This document shows, in pieces, positions 46,972 through 55,310 of a stretch of DNA of 64,000 bases. The notes below the pieces were generated by a model that saw only the letters and a list, made by a program, of their open reading frames with translations, was not told the origin of the DNA and made no database searches. Numbering within the stretch: the first letter of the stretch is position 1; every line of letters starts with the position of its first letter. The translations under genes and the position numbers were made by a program. Source of the stretch: Arthrobacter sp. GMC3 (GTDB lineage Bacteria > Actinomycetota > Actinomycetes > Actinomycetales > Micrococcaceae); the NCBI RefSeq assembly GCF_002929305.1, contig NZ_PJIO01000016.1, positions 1 through 64,000 on the forward strand, given 5' to 3'.

Positions 46972-47448
46972 GTGAATGACCGGAGGATCCGCCGCGAAGC
47001 CCGGGAAGCCAACCGCCAGCTAGAGCTGGGCCCCCACCCTGACTTGCACAGCATCCAGTCGTGGCTTGAGGTCAAACGAGGCAAGCCCATCACCATCGTT
47101 GAACTACCCGCCCTGCGCGGAGACGACCTCTGCGGACTCTGGGTTTCCTACAAAGGCTGCGACGTCGTCGTTCATGCACCGCCGGAGTCAGCCTTTCACC
47201 AGCGACACATCACCCTGCACGAATTCGCCCACATGATCCTGAATCACCAACGCACCGCAACATCGCTTGAGCTAGTTCATCTTCCAGGCTTGCCCGAGAC
47301 TCCACTGAATGTGCTCGGCCGCCGCAGCTTTGCAGATGACGACGAGGCCGCTGCAGAATACTTGGCTGATCTCCTAATGGCCCGCATCCTCCCTCATATC
47401 CAGGACCCGCCAGATGACCAATCAGGCTTCAACAAGGTCTTTGGATAA
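46972..47448 (+). CDS. ImmA/IrrE-type (M78) metallopeptidase
   Basis: GTG 46972 has AAAGG 7 bases upstream; a GTG at 46939 is the alternative. The 158-residue protein has the zinc motif HEFAHMILNHQ (83-93) and later acidic EAAAEYLADLLM. M78 peptidases cleave repressors in mobile elements (as ImmA does) or stress regulators. The Cro/CI-type repressor partner is not found. It overlaps the next ATG (TAATG), so the two proteins are coupled. Confidence 0.87.
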   Translation: MNDRRIRREAREANRQLELGPHPDLHSIQSWLEVKRGKPITIVELPALRGDDLCGLWVSYKGCDVVVHAPPESAFHQRHITLHEFAHMILNHQRTATSLELVHLPGLPETPLNVLGRRSFADDDEAAAEYLADLLMARILPHIQDPPDDQSGFNKVFG

Positions 47449-48416
47449 TGGACTACGTGCCGGCCGCGATGTTGTGGCTGCTCACCGTCATCAGGCTCCC
47501 CACTGCTCTCAACAAGGAACGCGCCCCCGTTCTGCGCGCCACGTTCTTCGCCGCCCTGGCCTGCACCTTATTCATCCCTGCCGTCTACACCGCAGTAGAT
47601 CCCTTCCTTGGCGGGCGCAACCTTGTGGGCCTGATCTTGGTTATCGCCGTGATGGCTGGGTTCTGGCAGTTCCACACCGCTACGATTCTGGCAGCTATTA
47701 ATGATGACGCACGACGGCGTCGCCACCTCGTCCGCGGACGCCTCGCCATCGCTGTGGCAGGTAGCTGCGTAATTGTCGGATTCTCAGTCAGCCAAGTGGA
47801 GGGGACTAGTCAGAATCTTCCGCTGGCCTTCGCCGACCAGCCCGGCATGCAATTATTTCTCTGGATGGGATCGGCGTTCATCATTTGGGTGTGCGCCGAT
47901 GTTGCTTTGACCTGCTTGCGGTTTCTCCCTGAATTGCGGAACGGAGCTTTCAAATCCGGGTTCGAATGCTTTGCCATTGGCTGCATCATCATGGCGCTGG
48001 CGTTGGGCAACGCGTTGATCTTGGGGATGATGGATTCATCACCCATCGAAAATGGCACGGTCGTTGGCGGGCTGAATTGGTCCTTCACGATCCTGGAAAC
48101 ATTGGCTGTTCTGTTGGTCAGCGTGGGCCTGATGCTGCCAAGGCTAAGCGAGTTCCTACAGCTTGCCCGGCGCAATCTCCGCTCACGCTGGCTCATGGTC
48201 CTCTTGACCCCGGTCTGGCGCCGCAGCAGCCACGAACGTAAATACCTGCTCCGCAACCGTTGGACTCCCCTCCTCGATCCAATCATGGGACACACCATTC
48301 CGCACCTTCACAGACGCGTCATCGAGATACGAGACTGCCAGTTTCGTGGCATGACGCTTCTCCCCCGCGACCGCATCCTGGTCAACCAAGCCGAACAACT
48401 CCTCCAAGGACACTGA
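47448..48416 (+). CDS. MAB_1171c-type membrane protein (DUF6545)
   Basis: The 322-residue protein has seven hydrophobic helices in its first 230 residues, then a basic cytoplasmic tail with a HERKYLLRNRWTPLLDPIM region and RVIEIRDCQFRGM, the DUF6545-like pattern. In actinobacteria this protein is usually next to an M78 peptidase, as here. The role is unknown; peptidase control of a membrane partner is a reasonable guess. Confidence 0.78.
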   Translation: MDYVPAAMLWLLTVIRLPTALNKERAPVLRATFFAALACTLFIPAVYTAVDPFLGGRNLVGLILVIAVMAGFWQFHTATILAAINDDARRRRHLVRGRLAIAVAGSCVIVGFSVSQVEGTSQNLPLAFADQPGMQLFLWMGSAFIIWVCADVALTCLRFLPELRNGAFKSGFECFAIGCIIMALALGNALILGMMDSSPIENGTVVGGLNWSFTILETLAVLLVSVGLMLPRLSEFLQLARRNLRSRWLMVLLTPVWRRSSHERKYLLRNRWTPLLDPIMGHTIPHLHRRVIEIRDCQFRGMTLLPRDRILVNQAEQLLQGH

Positions 48417-48515
48417 AATAGGCACCTCCCGCATACGGTCATGGAGTTTTCACCCCCGCGAACCATGAAGGTGTGTAACTGGCATCTGCCGGCGGCACCT
48501 GTACGCGGAGGCATC

Positions 48516-49574
48516 ATGGAAAAGCTCAGCATCAAAACCCCGGACGACTTCATTGCCCTCATGGGCCACAGTCTGGGATTCTGGCCCTCCGAAAGCCTGG
48601 TCTGCGTCATCCTGGATGACAAGCGCATCGGCGCTACGCTCAGGTTCAACCTTCCGGGCGCCCTCACCGATACCAAACATTTCATTGACCAGGTACTGCA
48701 TCATGTCGGCACGGACCGCCAGGCCACCGGCGTCGTCTTCGGCATGTTCACCAACGAGACTTGGCCCCCCAACGAATCGCGACCACACGAGGGCGTAATG
48801 GAGGAACTGACGGGCAGGCTCAGCCAACACGGAGTGATCGTCCGTGACGGCTGGCTGATTGGAGAAACCACCTTCACAAACTACCTCCGCATCGGCACCG
48901 CCGGCAGCACCAACTACCCACTGGACGGGGTGCTGTCCAGCGAGCTCAATGCAGAATTGGTCTTTCGCGGGTCCAGCATCGAGGCCTCCCCCGGGTTCCG
49001 CATCCCAGTGCTTGCCCGCCCGACGCTCAGCACCGAAATCATGCGGCATTGCTTCCGCATCGAAGCAATGAACCCACAGGCTGCCATCACCCGCGCCAGG
49101 ATCCTTTGGAACACAATGCTCGACGGCGGTGGCGAACCTACCGACGACGAGGCCGCCGAGCTGATTGCGAACCTAAAGTTCATCAGCGTCAGGGACCGGC
49201 TCCTGGCCGATATCCCAGGCATCGATGACAGCATGCGCGACCTACTCTTGGGCCAAACGAAACAAAGCCCCCATTGGAACCGCGTCGACCGAGCCTCCGA
49301 GCTCCTGTTCCAGCTCTACATGCGCACAGATGGCGCTGATGCCGCACCCGTCCTCACCAGCTTGGGCGTAATTCAGTGGTGGGAAGGCCACAGCAGCAAA
49401 GCCCACCAATGCTTCCAACGTGCCCTCGAAGCAGACCCCGATTACCGCCTCGCAAAACTCACCGACCACCTCGTCCGCGAGGGGATCCTCTCCGACTGGG
49501 CCACCGACCGACAAACCGCCTACCAACCACCCCACACCCGAGGGCCTGAAATTGGTGGTCTGGGGATAGCATAG
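48516..49574 (+). CDS. DUF4192 family protein
   Basis: ATG 48516 has a perfect GGAGG. The 352-residue protein has the DUF4192 start, KTPDDFIALMGHSLGFWPSE followed by SLVCVILDD, and a C-terminal TPR-like GHSSKAHQCFQRALEADPDY. DUF4192 proteins are common in actinobacteria, of unknown function. The last codons (EIGGLGIA) recur as a relic at 53343-53368. Confidence 0.85.
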   Translation: MEKLSIKTPDDFIALMGHSLGFWPSESLVCVILDDKRIGATLRFNLPGALTDTKHFIDQVLHHVGTDRQATGVVFGMFTNETWPPNESRPHEGVMEELTGRLSQHGVIVRDGWLIGETTFTNYLRIGTAGSTNYPLDGVLSSELNAELVFRGSSIEASPGFRIPVLARPTLSTEIMRHCFRIEAMNPQAAITRARILWNTMLDGGGEPTDDEAAELIANLKFISVRDRLLADIPGIDDSMRDLLLGQTKQSPHWNRVDRASELLFQLYMRTDGADAAPVLTSLGVIQWWEGHSSKAHQCFQRALEADPDYRLAKLTDHLVREGILSDWATDRQTAYQPPHTRGPEIGGLGIA

Positions 49575-49633
49575 ATGGCTAACCGGCCTGCGTGGAAAGT
49601 TGATCCGAATCTTGGGTGGCGCATGTATTTAGA

Positions 49634-49702
49634 CTCAAGTTGCGCAGGCCCTTTCCTCGATTTGCTTCCGAATTCTGGGGGGAAGGGCCTGCGCAACTTG
49701 AG
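49634..49702. repeat. 20-bp perfect inverted repeat between convergent genes
   Basis: CTCAAGTTGCGCAGGCCCTT (49634-49653) and its exact reverse complement (49683-49702) flank a 29-base loop. Position between convergent genes fits a bidirectional terminator, but arms this long and the large loop are unusual and could also be a recombination site. Confidence 0.75.
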
Positions 49703-49703
49703 A

Positions 49704-52700
49704 CTAGTGCAGGAACCAATGATTCCGGACAGCAATGTCAGCAAGTGGTGGAGTACGTGTTTCAGCCAGGGTCCCCAGCCTGTCAACGGCCATTTGCACG
49801 ATGTCCGGCGGCCAATCTCCAGGATGCTGGAGGACTAATTTTGCAGCTGCTTGTGACATGGAGGAAATTTGGGTCTGGTCAAGCCAACCCCCAAGCGGAA
49901 AGACGTCACGAGTACCCCTAAAGATTTCTAACTTACGTTTCTTATTAGACAGCGTGGCCGCGAGGACGGTGCGGCCATCAAGGACACCAGCCTGAAAAAT
50001 ATCCTGAAGGCCTGCCTCTAGGTGTATAGGCAGGCGGTCGCGCGTTGACTCGTTGGCGATGATCCAAATAAGCCAAAGGACCCTTCCTGAAAGTTTGACT
50101 TTCCGAAGTCGAAGTTCTTCATGCAAGTCCAGAAGCCGGATTCGTCGTGATGCGGCGTCACGTTTGAGGGCCCGTTCCATCACCCGGAATCGTTTGGCGT
50201 CGAACCCGAGGACGACTGAATCGAGGACAGTGGCGAGATCTACGATTACCGAGGTTCTCGCGAGTTCCAGGAGCGCAAGTACACTCAACATTTGTCCTCG
50301 TTTGTCGTCGATGGAATCGAAGTGTTTTCTCCACCAGGTGGGATTGGACTTGTTGTCGCGGTAGTCTGCCTCAGAACGTGCTGCCGCGCTAAGTGCTGCA
50401 GATGTCGCACCAGAGGCAATTGAGGAGAGAGCGATCGACGAGGGTAGCATCGAGACTGCTCGACGAAGCACCCACCCGTCGCCCCAAGCTTCTGCGACTG
50501 AGCCCAGATAGCCGTTCCAGTCCGATCGGGCCGGCGGTCCAGCTGAATCAGTCAGGGTTGGATGCACAGCACGTTCTATTCTGCCGGTAGTCTGAGAAAT
50601 CGTTGCCGAGACTCGCAGCGGCGCGATATTAGGAGGCGATGTGTAGGGCCCTTCTAAAATACTCGACGCGCAGGCGGCGAGCACTTCAATGTTTGTGAGC
50701 GCTGCGTGAGGCTCAAAGATTTCTGCGGATCCGTCGTTCAAACACGCTAGGACGGCATGCTCAATTGCCTCATTCGCGCTGTCATACCCACTAGTCAGCA
50801 GAAGGTCGGTTGACCAAGTTCGTGGGTCCGTCACACTCGCAAGGACTGTTTCCAACTGGACGGTCTGTTCAGCATTGAGATTCCTGAGACACGCAAGCTG
50901 CGCGGCAGTCCTCAACCATGCCCCTGTTGGTTCAAACTTCGCCCACCACCACTCAGTAAGCCTGTCTTCTGCGCCCGCGTGCGCAAGAAGACTGCGTCCA
51001 ACAATATCGCGAAGGACACTGGCACGCTCACCTTCGAGCCGCGCTTCCAAGTGCTCAACTGCTTGGGCCCGCCCGGCTTGTTCCGTTAGCCAAAGTGGAC
51101 TTCCTGCCGGATCAAGGACACCGTCTTCAGCCAAAGCCGCGCCAGGGCCGCCAAAGATGAAATCTACTACAACGCGAATCTCTGCACTGGTAAGGCCCTC
51201 GTAAATGCGATCGTTGAGCGCGGTAACTGCCATTGCACGGATTTGAGGGTGTGGTGCAATCTTCTTCTCAACGGCTTGAAGGTTGCTGCCCAACCCGCGT
51301 ACCTCCCCGGTGGAGAGTTTACCGATGAAGAATCTGCAGACATTGGCCCAATAGGGACGTTCAAGCAGCGCGTTCAGTGCATCGTCTCGCGAGTTTCCAT
51401 TGCCTTTCGGCGTGAGATTATCAAAAATATGAAGAGAAGCAAAGTACTCTCGTAGTGATTGCACCTCGAACTCGAAGGCGTCATCTCGTTCTACCAGGCA
51501 GAGAACTCGGTCGGTGATCGCAGAGTAGAGCTCATCGGCGAGTTCTTGTTGCTTGGGACGGCCAACCAGATAATGGCGTAGAAGCTCCCTCAGCTCATCT
51601 CGCGTGATAGACCCCGAACTTTTGCCTTTCTCTGCCTTAGCTTGGAGGTACCAGCCAAGGTAGGCATGGGTGTCTTCAATGACGCGGCGCTTTTCAGCAA
51701 GGAGCGGCTCTTTGTCCTCGGTCTGTTCGCGGTCAAGAAAGGTCTTTAGGTACTCTTCATATAGCTCCGTACGCTGCTGAGGGAGAAGTCGGCGCCGGTA
51801 CAGAAGATGCAAGAGAATGGCAAGCTGCATTGGGTAGGACGCTAGCTCACTAATGTGAGGAATGTGCTGACTGTCCATAAAGGTCAGTTTGAGTTTCTCT
51901 GCTGCCTCAGACGCCAATGCAGACACTGCGCACCACTGGCTGAGATACTGCAATCTCAGTCCCGGCGTGAGGCGTTGCAGGTGTAGCAGCGGAAATGAAC
52001 CGGAGGATGTCAAAGGTTGCAGAGAGGTGCCAGGACGGGTGGCGACAAGTATGACCAAGTCGGCTGCGTCTGCACTTAGCCGCCCGTACATCTGAATGAT
52101 CTCTTGTACGACGCGTGCACGCGTGGGTAGGTTGGCGACTTCGTCAAGCCCATCTAGGGCCAGTAGTACTGGTTCTGTCGCTAGGAGGAGGACAAAGTGC
52201 TGGGGCGTGAAATCATTTGCGCCTACGTGGCGGTGAATATCTTCGATGAGGAACTCCTCGAGGCTACGCCAATCCTCACCGTCGTTGGAAACAGCCTTCG
52301 TTTTCTTCCCTTTTTTGGGCGTCGAGGTGGACGTCGAGCCCGCAGCCCATTGCGCGTATTTTCGCAGGTCGATACGTATTGGGAACCGTGGCGTCGACTT
52401 TGATCGGGCCAGATCCGAATCACCGGCGGAGTACTCGCTCTTTCCAAGCCGTCGTGCGCGGTGAAACTGGCAGACGTACTGCAGCAACGTTGACTTGCCC
52501 TGTCCCGGTCCGCCCACGAGAACCGCGTTACCGACCCAATCTGGATGAAGAAGTGCCTGGGTAGCGCCCGTAATCACAAGTCCCGACGCCCGCGTCAATT
52601 CTTCTGTATCCCCTGGAGACGACACTGAAATAGTCTCCAGAAGACTGGCTACTGCAGAGCCATCACGGCGACATCCCACCGGCACGTCAACGAACATGGA

Positions 52701-53138
52701 TTCGACTGACGGGCCACGAAGTTCGACTTGCTGGAACTGAACCGAGTTTTCTGCGGCGTATCGGTCTCCAATATAGCTGCGTAGTGTCGCATCGAGCGCC
52801 TCTCGCCGGCCTTGGTTGCGCTCATGCGTCGTCTTCATTTCGATCAACGTTTTTACGGTATATCCGGCACCGTCGTTTGCATCAACTAAGGTGTGATGAG
52901 TCGGACACAGTAGGATGAGATTCTCGTATCCGTCAACATCCGCGTACTTTGGATTGAACCGTGGGCCGCCGACGCTTTGGGCACGAATGTGCGCTTCTTG
53001 CCCGACAACCGTAACCCCAGACGCTCCCGACTCTGCATCTTCAACCTCAACTGTGAGTGCTTGCAAGCAACCCGGAAAAGCGCACTGATTGTGAGCCCGA
53101 GTCCACAGGGTTTTCCGTGTTTTCGCCGATACTGACAA
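49704..53138 (-). CDS. HNH nuclease-NACHT (STAND) NTPase, probable anti-phage protein
   Basis: TTG 53138, with GAGGAG 7 bases upstream, gives 1144 residues; a TTG at 53168 is too close to its site. Domains: an HNH nuclease (CAFPGC 19-24, GQEAHIRA with His50, YENLILLCPTHH with Asn73 and His81); a NACHT ATPase with Walker A GGPGQGKSTL (209-218), Walker B LLALDGLDEVANLP (325-338) and ILVATRPG (363-370); then a long helical repeat-like sensor half. Bacterial NACHT proteins are single-gene immune sensors that switch on an N-terminal effector when a phage factor binds. Here the effector would cut DNA. Confidence 0.88.
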   Translation of the reverse strand: MSVSAKTRKTLWTRAHNQCAFPGCLQALTVEVEDAESGASGVTVVGQEAHIRAQSVGGPRFNPKYADVDGYENLILLCPTHHTLVDANDGAGYTVKTLIEMKTTHERNQGRREALDATLRSYIGDRYAAENSVQFQQVELRGPSVESMFVDVPVGCRRDGSAVASLLETISVSSPGDTEELTRASGLVITGATQALLHPDWVGNAVLVGGPGQGKSTLLQYVCQFHRARRLGKSEYSAGDSDLARSKSTPRFPIRIDLRKYAQWAAGSTSTSTPKKGKKTKAVSNDGEDWRSLEEFLIEDIHRHVGANDFTPQHFVLLLATEPVLLALDGLDEVANLPTRARVVQEIIQMYGRLSADAADLVILVATRPGTSLQPLTSSGSFPLLHLQRLTPGLRLQYLSQWCAVSALASEAAEKLKLTFMDSQHIPHISELASYPMQLAILLHLLYRRRLLPQQRTELYEEYLKTFLDREQTEDKEPLLAEKRRVIEDTHAYLGWYLQAKAEKGKSSGSITRDELRELLRHYLVGRPKQQELADELYSAITDRVLCLVERDDAFEFEVQSLREYFASLHIFDNLTPKGNGNSRDDALNALLERPYWANVCRFFIGKLSTGEVRGLGSNLQAVEKKIAPHPQIRAMAVTALNDRIYEGLTSAEIRVVVDFIFGGPGAALAEDGVLDPAGSPLWLTEQAGRAQAVEHLEARLEGERASVLRDIVGRSLLAHAGAEDRLTEWWWAKFEPTGAWLRTAAQLACLRNLNAEQTVQLETVLASVTDPRTWSTDLLLTSGYDSANEAIEHAVLACLNDGSAEIFEPHAALTNIEVLAACASSILEGPYTSPPNIAPLRVSATISQTTGRIERAVHPTLTDSAGPPARSDWNGYLGSVAEAWGDGWVLRRAVSMLPSSIALSSIASGATSAALSAAARSEADYRDNKSNPTWWRKHFDSIDDKRGQMLSVLALLELARTSVIVDLATVLDSVVLGFDAKRFRVMERALKRDAASRRIRLLDLHEELRLRKVKLSGRVLWLIWIIANESTRDRLPIHLEAGLQDIFQAGVLDGRTVLAATLSNKKRKLEIFRGTRDVFPLGGWLDQTQISSMSQAAAKLVLQHPGDWPPDIVQMAVDRLGTLAETRTPPLADIAVRNHWFLH

Positions 53139-53283
53139 TCTTGCTCCTCGTCTCCGGTGCTCAATCAATCCTCCCAGACAACATGGTGACTACCCAGCTC
53201 ATTACGCTCACCAGAGTGGCGACAGCCGAGTTGTCGTAGCTGAAGTCCACCATTGGGCATGGGGTTGCGGACGACTGGCGCCG

Positions 53284-53368
53284 TATTCGCCCACATGATT
53301 CTGAATCACCAAGGCATTACAACGTCGCTGGATTTCGCGCACAAATCGGTGGCTTGGGGATGGGATAG
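53284..53368 (+). pseudogene. Relics of a second M78-DUF4192 module
   Basis: Bases 53284-53335 match the M78 gene around its zinc site (FAHMILNHQGITTSLDF against FAHMILNHQRTATSLEL). Directly after, 53343-53368 match the last codons of the DUF4192 gene (EIGGLGMG then a stop). So a second copy of the module once lay here and lost its middle. Together with the copy ending at 49574 it brackets the NACHT gene. Confidence 0.72.
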
Positions 53369-53379
53369 CTGTCCTACCC

Positions 53380-53990
53380 TTACATGGAGCTGTGCCAACC
53401 TGGCACTGCGGCATCGAGCGCAGAGAGCCGCCAGTCCATCAGGCGGCACTCTGCACGTCGCTGGTGTTGTGTATGAAGCCACACGCCTAGGAGATGGTCA
53501 TGCTCGCTGCTGTGCCTCCTGTAACGAGGCATGCGCCCTGTCTCAGTAACGCAGGCCACCAACTCATCGAGGCATTGCTGCCATCGGTCGGCAAGAATCC
53601 TCTGGTGCGCCGTTACCTCCCAGTCCGGGATCATTTCCATGAGAGTGACCTTGACGGCCGGCAAGGCTCCGCTGCGGTGCGCCGCGCGCTGGGTGCCAAG
53701 CCACGCGACAAGTTTATGTTCAGCTGCAACGTCGTCATCGGCCTTCGGGAGTCTGCCGTTTAACTTTTAGAAATCTTGGGCCGCTTTGTAGTGATGCTGC
53801 CAGTGTGTTGTTGGCCAGTCTGGACCGCGGGCCAGTCGAGTGGCTTCATGGAGGCACGCAGCCCCGCACCCGCAGCGTCACGGACTTGCAGGTGGCGGTG
53901 GACGGTTGAACGGGCTCGGCCGGTAAAGTCCGTGATCTCCTGAACGGTCATCCCTGACGTGGACTTTCGATCCCACGCCGGGTGAAGCGA
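53380..53990 (-). pseudogene. Broken HTH and helicase-associated-domain protein
   Basis: The upstream part reads GMTVQEITDFTGRARSTVHR, a helix-turn-helix, and ends by frameshift near 53760. The next frame goes on with NGRLPKADDDVAAEHKLVAW and LGTQRAAHRSGALPAV, then a second unit with ETGRMPRYRRH and AECRLMDWRLSALDAAVPGW, two helicase-associated (HA) repeats. So one gene is split by at least one frameshift, and its N terminus is missing. HA proteins are typical of Arthrobacter plasmids and islands. Confidence 0.65.
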
Positions 53991-54038
53991 AAAAGTCTGT
54001 GGCGACACGGACCCACCCTAAAGTACAGACGGGGTTTG

Positions 54039-54326
54039 TCAGCGACCGTGCCAGTCGCTGCGCTCCACCCGCTTGATCAGTCCAGCCGGGAACCATTCAA
54101 AGTGTTGCCGGCCAGTGTCGTGTCGCCAGCCAATCAGTCCGTATGACCTGGTCCATGCGTAGGCGCATCCATACATCTCGGTGACTTTCACGAGTGGGGT
54201 GTTCCAGACAGTGAAACGGTGAGTTGGCCCATCCGCTGGTTTGGGTTCTCTTCCTTCGGCGTCGATGATGGCAATGAGAGGTGCACTGTTTTCAATATCG
54301 AATTTATTCACGAGAAAAATATGCAC
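54039..54326 (-). CDS. Hypothetical protein of the conjugative region
   Basis: A 95-residue protein, rich in aromatic residues, with APLIAIIDAEGREPKPADGP and a C-terminal QHFEWFPAGLIKRVERS. It looks like a small beta-rich soluble protein. I do not recognise it. It is divergent from the small gene at 54377. Confidence 0.55.
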   Translation of the reverse strand: MHIFLVNKFDIENSAPLIAIIDAEGREPKPADGPTHRFTVWNTPLVKVTEMYGCAYAWTRSYGLIGWRHDTGRQHFEWFPAGLIKRVERSDWHGR

Positions 54327-54376
54327 CGAGGTTATGACATAGATAGAGTGTTCGAATACTGGCCTATCCCCAGATC

Positions 54377-54526
54377 ATGATCATCACAGCAACCTCGGAG
54401 ACCATCGAGACCGGTGAGCTCGAGACAACGACCGTCGAATGCCAGGACTACACTTTCGGCTTTGAACAGCTGCGCCGCATGCTGCCCGAAGGCGTCCGCC
54501 TACTGAGCGTTCTGCCACAGCGATAG
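54377..54526 (+). CDS. Very small hypothetical protein
   Basis: A 49-residue frame, MIITATSETIETGELETTTV then CQDYTFGFEQLRRMLPEGVR and LLSVLPQR. Its regular composition, and its place upstream of the relaxase operon, suggest a real gene of actinobacterial plasmids. There is no strong ribosome-binding site. Confidence 0.5.
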   Translation: MIITATSETIETGELETTTVECQDYTFGFEQLRRMLPEGVRLLSVLPQR

Positions 54527-54752
54527 TCCAGCCGCCCGAGCACGCTTTCGATCTAAATAGATAAGCATTGCTCCACCAACGCCACCGACTCTTCCTAGCG
54601 CGTCCCTCTTGCCCACCCATCGCGGCCCGACCACCCCAGCCCGATTTTCCCAGGCCAAAGATCCTTACACGTCTGGCATCCAAGGTCTTACCCGAGGCGG
54701 GAAGTCCCACAGGCAGTCATGGGGGAAGACGCCCCCACGACCATGAGTCTGT
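54527..54752. other. Region upstream of the relaxase operon; possible oriT
   Basis: No gene. MobF relaxases are often encoded next to their nick region. A short inverted repeat (TGGGGG 54720-54725, CCCCCA 54732-54737) is the only structure I can see. I cannot point to a nick site. Confidence 0.3.
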
Positions 54753-55310
54753 ATGTCTACGCAAAAATGCCCCCAATGTCACGTCCCTTTTGATCCACGT
54801 CGGTCCACCCAGTTGTACTGTTCAGCCGAGTGCTCCGGGCGATACCGCGAACGCCGTCGTCGGGATAAGCGACGTGCCACGGCGCGAGTAACTTCTCAAA
54901 CGCTTGTCGCCGTAGAGCGTGCCGATGGGAATGCTCGCCTGCTGCTTGCTGAGAAGCAGCATCAACGTAGCCTGCACTCCGAGACTTCTTTGGTTGTGTC
55001 GCGGTTTCAGGAAACGGTTCTGGCCCGAGACAGAGTCATTGATGATCAGCGAACTCGGCTCCAACTTTTGGGTGCCAAGTATTTTGATCAGTCCGGGCAG
55101 CTTGCAGAGGCCAAGGCAGAATGTGTCGAGTTGAAGTTGGAAGTCTCGCGGATCTTGAAGGACCGGCATGCTGACATGCAGGACCTGATGCAGATCGCGG
55201 TTCGCATGCTCCAGCTCACCGACCATCTCGGTATCCCCCTTGACCGTCCGACGGCGGATATCTTTCGCCGCCGCGGCTGGAATATGAAAATCCCGGCAGG
55301 CACACGATGA
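54753..55310 (+). CDS. Zinc-finger and coiled-coil protein upstream of the relaxase
   Basis: The 185-residue protein begins with MSTQKCPQCHVPFDPRRSTQ, then LYCSAECSGRYRERRRRDKR: four cysteines for one zinc and a strongly basic stretch, followed by a long coiled coil (about residues 65-150). Its stop overlaps the relaxase start (ATGA). It is likely an accessory DNA-binding protein of the relaxosome; this rests on context. Confidence 0.75.
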   Translation: MSTQKCPQCHVPFDPRRSTQLYCSAECSGRYRERRRRDKRRATARVTSQTLVAVERADGNARLLLAEKQHQRSLHSETSLVVSRFQETVLARDRVIDDQRTRLQLLGAKYFDQSGQLAEAKAECVELKLEVSRILKDRHADMQDLMQIAVRMLQLTDHLGIPLDRPTADIFRRRGWNMKIPAGTR

